From: Pseudomonadota bacterium
Lineage (GTDB): Bacteria; Pseudomonadota; Gammaproteobacteria; Pseudomonadales; Azotimanducaceae
Direction: 5' to 3'
Assembly (NCBI GenBank): GCA_027624035.1
Contig: JAQBUI010000040.1
Coordinates: forward strand, 1 to 37,666
DNA length: 37,666 bases
Positions 17,550 through 24,359 of this stretch are shown here, in pieces. Every line of letters begins with the position of its first letter. Position 1 is the stretch's first letter. The position numbers and the translations under genes are program-made. The notes below the pieces were generated by a model, which worked only from the letters and a program-made list of their open reading frames with translations, made no database searches and was not told where the DNA came from.

Positions 17550-17739
17550 GGTGTCTGCCAGCGGTAGAGCGTTGCACGTGACCATCCTATGACCTCAAGA
17601 GCGACATCTCGGGTGTGCCATGTTCACGAATCTGACGGAAATGATCGAGCTTCTTGAGCCGTTATATGGCATCTCGGGGAGTAGTGTCATCTATAGCCCA
17701 ACTACGATACGCTTTGGTTCGCAGGCTCTTGATCTGCAT
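17550..17739 (-). pseudogene. Degenerate transposase N-terminus (helix-turn-helix IS protein)
   Basis: From an ATG at 17739 the minus strand reads MQIKSLRTKAYRSWAIDD, then TTPRDAI, a TAA stop at about codon 25, then RLKKLDHFRQIREHG. After a frameshift it continues ALEVIGWSRATLYRWQ. Together these match the N-terminal helix-turn-helix region of integrase-core (IS481-like) transposases that I recall; I could not run an alignment. The homology ends at about 17550 and the DDE core is absent. At least one stop and one frameshift make it dead. It sits between the PQQ dehydrogenase and the sulfatase remnant. Confidence 0.7.
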
Positions 17740-17787
17740 CTTCAGGCCCTTACTTTTGTGGCGAAAATAAGACTACCTGAAGCGGCT

Positions 17788-17829
17788 CAGCGGATAACCC
17801 CGCTGGGACTTTTTATTGTCAAAAAAGTC
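17788..17829. repeat. Two adjacent hairpins in the IS-remnant leader
   Basis: CAGCGG-ATAACC-CCGCTG (17788-17805) is followed by GACTTTTT-ATTGTCA-AAAAAGTC (17807-17829), both perfect. On the plus strand the first stem plus GGACTTTTTATT looks like an intrinsic terminator. Because it lies just before the transposase start, it may be part of the old IS end protecting it from outside transcription. Together with the two broken genes it fills the 407-bp gap between 17462 and 17868; no other gene is seen there. Confidence 0.55.
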
Positions 17830-17868
17830 TCACATGTCTATGGACCTACTCACAAGGTACTTTCTCTG

Positions 17869-19344
17869 CTAACCGTTCGTGTCAATGAGATACACAGCCA
17901 GCGCCTCCCGATCTTCATCTGTCAACGGAAACAATGGCATCGGGTCCCTGGGCTTCGACAGAAACTGCATCAGCAGTGGAACATCATACCGATCGCCAAG
18001 GCCCAGAAGTTCCTTCATCGAGGACTGTCCAGAGGCATGACAGGAGGCACAGTCAAATTGATCGTACAATTGCTGTCCCCGCTCATTGAGCGATGCCCAG
18101 TCTTGCCCAGTGTAGGCAGCGAGCGTCTGCGCTCTGTCGAAGATTGCGCCACTGTCACCGATACCCGCCAGTGATGGCTGCGCCTCACCGTAGGCGACCC
18201 GGTACACGACGCCCGCATAGTCGTCTGAAATATAGAAAGCACCGTCCGGACCCTGCGTGACTTCTGCAGGCCGACCGATCACTTCATCATTGTTCAGAAA
18301 GCCGGTGACAAAATCCCTTTCCTGCACGTTGCCTTGTGAATCCCAGTGCAGTGAGACGACCTTATAGCCATCCTTGTCTGATCGATTCCACGAGCCATGA
18401 AGCGCCACGATCGCGGCGCCCCGGTATTGCTCCGGGAAGCCATCGCCCCTGACAAACTCCATGCCCAGGGGGGCGTTGTGGGGCCTGAAACCATGCACAG
18501 GCGCTTCCGAGTTCTGTACGAGTTCCGGATGGTCCTCACCCAGATCCGGATCAGCATCCTTGTTCCCGTTGGCGAACGGCCAGCCGTAGTGCGCACCCTG
18601 AACGACTTTGTTCAGCTCGCAGGGAGGATAGTCATCACCCAGCATGTCCCGGCCATTGTCGGTCGCGTAGAGATGACCGTCGTCAGGGGACCAGTCGAAC
18701 CCGGCACTGTTGCGCAATCCCCGGGCAAAGATCCTCTCATCAGTCCCGTCGGGTTGGTAGGTCAGCATGGTGGCCCTTCGCTCATCGGACTCGATACACA
18801 CGTTGCAGGATGATCCAAATGTCACGTACATGAGCCCATCAGGGCCAAACCTCAGGGTTTTCTTCCAGTGGTTTCCACCACCGGGCAGACCGGTCACCAG
18901 GCGTTCATAGTCCCCAGCCAGTTCACCCCTTTCATGATCGAAGGGTACTCGTCCAATCGCATCAGTCTCCGCGATGTAGAGGTACTCCTCAAAGAAATCG
19001 AGTCCATTGGGACCATTGAGACCGGCAATCAGGACGCTGGTGCCGTCAGCGCGACCATCGCCATCTGCATCCCTTGCCAGAATCAGTATCTGGCCCAGAT
19101 TGGGATTGGCGACCAGCAGATCACCAGCCCGACTGAACCTCAGCATCCTGGCATTGGGGATCTGCGCCCCATAGACTCCCAGGGTGAACCCCTCGGGCAG
19201 CTGAATCTGATTCTCGAGTGCGGTGGAACTGAACTCATAGTCACCGATCGGGGTGTTCACAGCGCCCACATAGAGCCGCACCAATACCAGAAAACCAGCG
19301 ATCAGGATCGCCAGCCCGCCAACGCCATACTTGATCCACTTCAT
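17869..19344 (-). CDS. PQQ-dependent sugar (sorbosone) dehydrogenase with C-terminal cytochrome c domain
   Basis: 491 residues. The N-terminal hydrophobic segment (residues 6-27) is a signal anchor, so the enzyme faces the periplasm. The main part is the six-bladed propeller of the soluble quinoprotein glucose/sorbosone dehydrogenase family: LLVANPNLGQILIL, GLNGPNGLDF, FGPDGLMYVTFGSSCNVC and EVTQGPDGAFYISDD. The last 60 residues are a class I cytochrome c: CASCH (432-436) binds haem and Met469 (DPMPLF) is the likely sixth ligand. Electrons would go from a sugar or alcohol through PQQ to haem and the respiratory chain. It begins 17 bp after the yejA stop, so it is probably co-transcribed with yejA; SD weak. 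Confidence 0.88.
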   Translation of the reverse strand: MKWIKYGVGGLAILIAGFLVLVRLYVGAVNTPIGDYEFSSTALENQIQLPEGFTLGVYGAQIPNARMLRFSRAGDLLVANPNLGQILILARDADGDGRADGTSVLIAGLNGPNGLDFFEEYLYIAETDAIGRVPFDHERGELAGDYERLVTGLPGGGNHWKKTLRFGPDGLMYVTFGSSCNVCIESDERRATMLTYQPDGTDERIFARGLRNSAGFDWSPDDGHLYATDNGRDMLGDDYPPCELNKVVQGAHYGWPFANGNKDADPDLGEDHPELVQNSEAPVHGFRPHNAPLGMEFVRGDGFPEQYRGAAIVALHGSWNRSDKDGYKVVSLHWDSQGNVQERDFVTGFLNNDEVIGRPAEVTQGPDGAFYISDDYAGVVYRVAYGEAQPSLAGIGDSGAIFDRAQTLAAYTGQDWASLNERGQQLYDQFDCASCHASGQSSMKELLGLGDRYDVPLLMQFLSKPRDPMPLFPLTDEDREALAVYLIDTNG

Positions 19345-19361
19345 TGAATGCCCATTTGTGC

Positions 19362-21203
19362 CTACCTGCTGATCTCGATACGGGCTGCCTTGACCGGGTC
19401 ATACCACCAGCCCGCCGGAAAAGCGGGCAGATAACGGGGCTCAAAGTCCGGTTGCCCAAACTTGTCCCAGATCACCGTGCGGGGCTGATCGACCGCATAC
19501 AGCGGAATCTGGTAGTAGCCCCACAGCACGACCCGGTCAATCGCCCGACAGGCAGCCACCATCTCGGCAAGGGTGGTGGCAAGGTTCGCCTGGACCACCA
19601 GATGGTCCAGAGCCGGATGACTGATGCCCGCCATGTTATTGGTCAGCGGTTCAAGGGCGGTGCTGCTGTCAAAGAACGACTTCAGCTCAATGACCGGCGG
19701 CAACAGGATATCGTGGTTGCGCAACAGGGCATCGAAGTCAAAGTTTCGCAAGCGGTTGGTGTACTGGCTGGTTTCTGCCAGACGAATACTGCCACGGATA
19801 CCGAGGACTTCGAGCGCCTGGAAGTACGGCAGCAGGATTCGTGAGTCCTCGGGGTTTGTCGACAGAAACTCGATTTCAAACGCCCCCCCGGACGCCTGCT
19901 CGCGCAATACGCCATCGATCACCTCCCAGCCGGCCTCCAACAACAACTGCCGGGCTTCAATCAGGTTGTTTCTGAAATCCTGGGGCGAGTTGATTTCCCT
20001 GAACCGAAACGCCTCGGTGAAAAGCTCCGGCGGCAATTGATCGCGAAAGGGCTCAAGGAGTTTCAGTTCATCCTCGCTCGGCAGACCCGTCGCAGCGAGT
20101 TGGGTATCTGGCCAGTAGCTGTGGGCACGCGTCTGGTAGCCAAAGTGAATGGCGCGGTTCTGCCATTCGAAGTCCATCGCCAGAGTGAGCGCCTTGCGTA
20201 CCCGGCGGTCCTGGAATCTCGGCAGTCGATTATTGAGCGCCACCGCACGGCGCACACCAATTTCAATATGGAAGTTGCGCCGGATCTTCCTGAGCCAGCC
20301 TTTTTCCAGGGCGGGAATATCATAGGCGTCATGCCAGTAGCGCACATCCTGTTCTGTCCAGTGATCGATCAACCCCTTCTTGAGCGCCTCACGAACGACC
20401 GTCGCGTCACGATAGACGTCGAAGCGGATGCGGTCGAAGTTATACAGCCCTCTATTGACCGGGATGTCCCGGCCCCAGTAGTCCGGGATTCGCTCGTATT
20501 CCACGAACTTGTTCTGCTCGATGGCAGAGATACGATAGGGTCCGCTGCCCACGGGCACATCCATACTGACCGCGTCCGGGTCGTGAACGGTCCAGTAGTG
20601 CTCGGGGTAAATCGGCAGATAGGTGAACATGATGATGTTGTTGAGCGTCATCGGCTCCTTCAGATGGACAGCCAGATGCCGTTCATCGATGAGTTGGACG
20701 GAATCGATGAATCCGTACCAGATGGCACCCTGCAACTCAGCGAGGGCCGTCTGTATGCTGAATACGGCATCTTTCGCGGTCAGCGGCACCCCGTCGTTCC
20801 AGCGGGCCTGGGGGTGTATCCGGAATACGATCGCCAGTTGATCCGGGGTCACCGCAATGCCATCGGCCAGACGACCATAGAATGAACTGACCTCATCACC
20901 GGCCCGCAACAGCAGGGTCTCTATAGTAAGCCAGTTCAGCCCGGGCGCCAGTGTCGCGCCCTCTGCTGACGGTGTGAGGGTATTGAAGTTGGACTGGGAC
21001 GAGATGACCATCGCCCCGCCCTTGGGCGCATCCGGGTTCAGGTATTCCAGATGCTCGAAGTCCGCAGGGTATTTCAGCTCATTGAAAAAGGCGATGCCAT
21101 GCTTGAACTCAAGGCCCGCAAGGACCGAAGCATCGGCGAACGCGGCACGGGCCAACACCAGAACAGCCGCTGCAATCAAACAAACTGACATCCACTTCAT
21201 CAT
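19362..21203 (-). CDS. yejA: Periplasmic solute-binding protein YejA of the peptide importer
   Basis: 613 residues with a clear signal peptide (MMKWMSVCLIAAAVLVLARAAFA). Mature segments such as HGIAFFNELKYPADFEHLEYLNPDAPKGG are diagnostic of YejA within SBP family 5 (DppA/OppA fold). It captures peptide-like substrates in the periplasm for YejBEF. It is separated from yejB by the PQQ dehydrogenase and the dead-gene region (about 2.3 kb), an unusual layout. The start lies 7 nt after a TACACT hexamer, so the transcript may be leaderless; MM offers two adjacent start codons. Confidence 0.92.
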   Translation of the reverse strand: MMKWMSVCLIAAAVLVLARAAFADASVLAGLEFKHGIAFFNELKYPADFEHLEYLNPDAPKGGAMVISSQSNFNTLTPSAEGATLAPGLNWLTIETLLLRAGDEVSSFYGRLADGIAVTPDQLAIVFRIHPQARWNDGVPLTAKDAVFSIQTALAELQGAIWYGFIDSVQLIDERHLAVHLKEPMTLNNIIMFTYLPIYPEHYWTVHDPDAVSMDVPVGSGPYRISAIEQNKFVEYERIPDYWGRDIPVNRGLYNFDRIRFDVYRDATVVREALKKGLIDHWTEQDVRYWHDAYDIPALEKGWLRKIRRNFHIEIGVRRAVALNNRLPRFQDRRVRKALTLAMDFEWQNRAIHFGYQTRAHSYWPDTQLAATGLPSEDELKLLEPFRDQLPPELFTEAFRFREINSPQDFRNNLIEARQLLLEAGWEVIDGVLREQASGGAFEIEFLSTNPEDSRILLPYFQALEVLGIRGSIRLAETSQYTNRLRNFDFDALLRNHDILLPPVIELKSFFDSSTALEPLTNNMAGISHPALDHLVVQANLATTLAEMVAACRAIDRVVLWGYYQIPLYAVDQPRTVIWDKFGQPDFEPRYLPAFPAGWWYDPVKAARIEISR

Positions 21204-21210
21204 AGTGGGA

Positions 21211-21219
21211 AGTGTACCT
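21211..21219 (-). promoter_or_regulatory. AGGTACACT element, likely -10 of yejA
   Basis: Minus strand AGGTACACT, then 7 nt (TCCCACT), then ATG. A start site at the normal distance would fall on the base before the ATG. The same 9-mer precedes three other genes (24174, 31081, 31577). The -35 region is not recognisable. Confidence 0.4.
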
Positions 21220-21265
21220 GTATGGCCCCCCGCTAGCGAATCCAGACGGGAACCAACGGACAGGC

Positions 21266-22651
21266 CTACAGGTCCAGGCGTTCGCCGAACTCCGGCATCG
21301 TGACATCAGCGTCAAAGCGCTGGCGCAGCAACTGCTGCAGGCGTGCCATCGCAGACTCCTCGCCATGAACAAGGGTCACGGGGGGATGCCCTTCGAAGCT
21401 CTCGTACCAGGATAGCAGGCCATCCTGGCCAGCATGCGCGGACAGGCCACCAATGGTATGGACCCGCGCATGAACATCCATCTCCTCGCCAAAGATGCGC
21501 AGCTTGCGGGCGCCATCGACCAGAGCCCGGCCCGGGGTACCGCCAGCCTGAAACCCCACCATCACGACATGAGCGTCCCGCCGCCAGACGTTGTTCTTCA
21601 GATGATGCTTGATCCTGCCACCCGTGCACATGCCGCTACCGGCAATAATGATCGCGCCTGAGGTGACATGTTTGAGCTGTTTCGAGTCATCGGGCGTCAG
21701 GCACATATGCAGGTTCGGCATTTCGAACGGCGATTGCCCCCCGCGGAAAGCCAGCGCTTCTTCATCATAGAGGTTGAAGTGGCGGGCATAGATTTCGGTC
21801 GCCTCGATGGCCATGGGGCTGTCGAGATAGATCTGCCAGGCGCCAAGCCCCCACTCCTCGAAGTGCTTCCTGAAAACATAGAGCAGTTCCTGGGTCCGAC
21901 CGATGGTGAATGCGGGAATCAGGATGTTGCCCTTGGCGGCATTAACACTGGATAGAACCTCGCCCATTTCTTCCCAGGTCGCTTCCCAGCTGCGGTGCTG
22001 CCGGTCACCATAGGTCGATTCAAGCACGACGCGGTCTGCAGACGTCACGACGGCCGGGTCTCGGAGAATGGGAGCACCGCGATGACCCAGGTCCCCGGAG
22101 AAAACGATCGTGCGCTCCCGGCCACCTTCATTGAGCACGAGCGAAACAATGGAGGAACCAAGAATGTGCCCCGCGTCCAGCAACGTGGCGGCAATGCCGG
22201 GCAGGATCTCACAAGTGTCCTGGTACTCAAGGGCGTCGAAATGTCGCTGCGCTCTCGCGGCATCCTCGACCGTATAGATCGGCTCCACCAGCGGCAGCCC
22301 GCGCTTGCGACGATCCCGATTGTCCCACTCCGCCTCCTTTTCGTTCAGATAGCCAGCATCCGCCCACATGACTTTACATAAATCGACCGTAGCCTGCTGT
22401 GCGAACACGGGGCCTCGATAGCCACGCTTGATCAGCAGCGGGATGCGCCCGGAGTGGTCGATATGGGCATGGGTCAGTACGACCGCATCGATGTCATCGG
22501 GATCAAAGGCAAACTCATCGCGGTTGTGTCGTTCATGGCTGCGGCTGCCCTGGAACATCCCGCAGTCCACCAGCACCTTGCGACCGTTACACTCAATGAG
22601 CGCACACGAGCCCGTAACCTCTCGGGTCGCCCCAAAAAAACGGATGTCCAT
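21266..22651 (-). CDS. Beta-CASP metallo-beta-lactamase family exonuclease-like protein (YSH1/CPSF73 type)
   Basis: 461 residues from the ATG at 22651. HAHIDHSG (H61, H63, D65, H66) is the HxHxDH zinc motif of metallo-beta-lactamase nucleases. The following beta-CASP part carries VVLESTYGDR, PAFTIGRTQELLY, ASGMCTGGRIKHHL-like MCTGGRIKHH and an RMBL tail (RVHTIGGLSAHAGQ). Bacterial relatives of CPSF73 are RNA-processing nucleases (COG1236 type), cytoplasmic. An upstream in-frame start (22705) would add 18 non-conserved residues; AGGGAGA lies 6 nt before the ATG at 22651, so I use that. 60 bp behind the hydrolase gene and 62 bp before yejA, so possibly co-transcribed with the hydrolase. Confidence 0.9.
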   Translation of the reverse strand: MDIRFFGATREVTGSCALIECNGRKVLVDCGMFQGSRSHERHNRDEFAFDPDDIDAVVLTHAHIDHSGRIPLLIKRGYRGPVFAQQATVDLCKVMWADAGYLNEKEAEWDNRDRRKRGLPLVEPIYTVEDAARAQRHFDALEYQDTCEILPGIAATLLDAGHILGSSIVSLVLNEGGRERTIVFSGDLGHRGAPILRDPAVVTSADRVVLESTYGDRQHRSWEATWEEMGEVLSSVNAAKGNILIPAFTIGRTQELLYVFRKHFEEWGLGAWQIYLDSPMAIEATEIYARHFNLYDEEALAFRGGQSPFEMPNLHMCLTPDDSKQLKHVTSGAIIIAGSGMCTGGRIKHHLKNNVWRRDAHVVMVGFQAGGTPGRALVDGARKLRIFGEEMDVHARVHTIGGLSAHAGQDGLLSWYESFEGHPPVTLVHGEESAMARLQQLLRQRFDADVTMPEFGERLDL

Positions 22652-22711
22652 CCTGAATCTCCCTTGCTCGACGGCCCCACTGCCCGTGGCATCGGAGTCA
22701 ATCAACCACCG

Positions 22712-24118
22712 TCATTTCCTATCAAGCCGCATGGCCCACTTTTCGGCGCCCTGCCGCATCAGATCTGCATCTTCGGCCAGCACGACACCTTCGTCTACCA
22801 GACGCTTGAGTTGCGCATTCCAAGCCTCCAGATACAGCTTACTATTGCTATACATTGCCGCAAGTTGTGCCTGATCAAAGTCTGTGGCCGTACCATAGAG
22901 AAAGGCAAAGCGGTTTCCCTCGCGCCGCTGGCCCATGCCACTGTGACTGGCAGTCGGCACGACCAGGTCAGGAAGTCGTATCCCCCCTTTGGCATTGCCA
23001 TGTTCATCCCGCAGGATCTCCGGGAAGCTGCCCGCAACGGCAACCATCTCGACCCTCGGCATCATGGGAGGCGCCGTCCCGTCCCTGATCCAGCGATGCA
23101 ACTGCCGAATGGCGGCGTTATAGACCGGGGAAAATGAATGCCAGTTGGCACCGCCCACGGTCCGTGATTCGGGACGCGGCACCGACACGTGCGACGTGCC
23201 CGGCACCTCCCAGAGTCTGAAGCGGTCCGTATCGGCTTCCCGAATTCCGTGGTAGGTCATCAGTTCGGTTTCAGAATTGACCACCATGACGGGCACATCC
23301 AGGTCCGCTCTGATGCTCGCCCTGGCCCGCCCCATACCGGCCTGACCAGCATCCCGCGCAAAGGGCACTACAGAACCGAAATCAATGAACGGCAGGAAGC
23401 CATCAAACACACCCACTAGCGGATGAACCCCGTTGATGTAGGTTCGCAGCCGCGCCGCGGACTGAGACGCACCCACCGCCAGGAGTCGCTCAACCTTCAG
23501 ACCACCCATGGGATCGATACCGCTATGGTCCCGACCCGGGCCAACCGCCAGCGCCGCCTGGGTGAAGATGTCATAGGACCAGTCATCACCCGGATGCCTG
23601 AGTGACCCATAGCGTTCCGGGTCCCAGGCCTTCAGGCCAGCGGGGTTTTCACCCATGCCGTCGATGCCCACCTTCTGCGCCGACACCCCGACCCACGCGT
23701 AGCCGCGCAGCGCCTCGCCACCGGCTGAACCCAGTTCGTACCCGGCAGTGACGTTCTGCCAGAAGACAATCACCGTGCCATTGAAAGCGGTCGCGGATTC
23801 CGGCCGAACTACAAGAATGCGAGTCTTGTAGGGCGTCCTGTCAGATGAGGCCCGGGTCTTCCACATGCCATCGCCTGTGTGGGTACCCTCGGTCAATTCA
23901 AACGCACCGGCCTCGCCTTCGAGAAAATACTCCTCGGTAACATAGCCAGCATCAGACACATCGACCGCCGCAAATGGTGCTCCCCGGGTACCGCCAGTCA
24001 CCGGGCCGGACAGCGTGGCTGCCTGGACCATGAAGTTGCTGACCAGGACTCCAACCAGAATGCCGGTCACGGTCAGCAGTGAATTTTTCAACATTTCCCC
24101 AATCCTGTTCTGCCTCAT
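22712..24118 (-). CDS. Exported alpha/beta hydrolase-domain protein (Abhydrolase_10-like)
   Basis: 468 residues from the ATG at 24118. A hydrophobic segment near residues 12-33 ends at VQA-A, consistent with a signal peptide or anchor. AVGASQSAARL holds the nucleophile Ser in the GxSQS form seen in this large, poorly studied alpha/beta hydrolase family; PGTSHVSVP near the end of the core probably gives the His. Substrate unknown. An ATG at 24199 extends the frame by 27 residues, but a TACACT element (24174-24182) lies inside that extension and GGGGGAG precedes the 24118 ATG by 9 nt, so the shorter form is more likely. Divergent from the TonB receptor. Confidence 0.75.
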   Translation of the reverse strand: MRQNRIGEMLKNSLLTVTGILVGVLVSNFMVQAATLSGPVTGGTRGAPFAAVDVSDAGYVTEEYFLEGEAGAFELTEGTHTGDGMWKTRASSDRTPYKTRILVVRPESATAFNGTVIVFWQNVTAGYELGSAGGEALRGYAWVGVSAQKVGIDGMGENPAGLKAWDPERYGSLRHPGDDWSYDIFTQAALAVGPGRDHSGIDPMGGLKVERLLAVGASQSAARLRTYINGVHPLVGVFDGFLPFIDFGSVVPFARDAGQAGMGRARASIRADLDVPVMVVNSETELMTYHGIREADTDRFRLWEVPGTSHVSVPRPESRTVGGANWHSFSPVYNAAIRQLHRWIRDGTAPPMMPRVEMVAVAGSFPEILRDEHGNAKGGIRLPDLVVPTASHSGMGQRREGNRFAFLYGTATDFDQAQLAAMYSNSKLYLEAWNAQLKRLVDEGVVLAEDADLMRQGAEKWAMRLDRK

Positions 24119-24173
24119 TTTCTGTGTCTCCCCCCTCGCATTAGCCCAATCGTCGCCCTGTAAATCGGTTGCC

Positions 24174-24182
24174 AGTGTACCT
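24174..24182 (-). promoter_or_regulatory. GAATTAGGTACACT promoter element of the exported hydrolase
   Basis: Minus strand GAATTAGGTACACT, with AGGTACACT at 24182-24174, 56 bp before the preferred start. The same 14-mer occurs on the plus strand before the secreted hydrolase at 31615, so the two may share an initiation signal. Confidence 0.4.
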
Positions 24183-24216
24183 AATTCCTCAGAAATCATA
24201 GGAACAGCCTAGATGG

Positions 24217-24238
24217 CACTAATGTGGGTCGATTAGTG
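24217..24238. promoter_or_regulatory. Inverted repeat in the hydrolase/TonB-receptor divergent region
   Basis: CACTAAT and ATTAGTG are a perfect 7-bp inverted repeat with an 8-nt spacer. They lie in the 241-bp gap between two divergent starts, where a regulator could control both. Factor unknown. Confidence 0.4.
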
Positions 24239-24359
24239 TGCCCTCTGTCGTCATCCAGTCTTAGTCAAACGACGTATTCAGGATTAATACTCTGATCACA
24301 GCAGTAAAAGGGGGGCCGCCCATTCCGGGCGAACAATTCAGAACAAGAGGAGATTTTCG

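Noticed and set aside
17620-18174. 184-residue plus-strand ORF across the graveyard
   Set aside because: It covers the antisense of the transposase remnant and the 3' end of the PQQ dehydrogenase, and has no recognisable motif or RBS.
21266-22651. Antibiotic-hydrolysing metallo-beta-lactamase
   Set aside because: Beta-CASP and RMBL motifs, cytoplasmic, and no signal peptide identify the nuclease branch.
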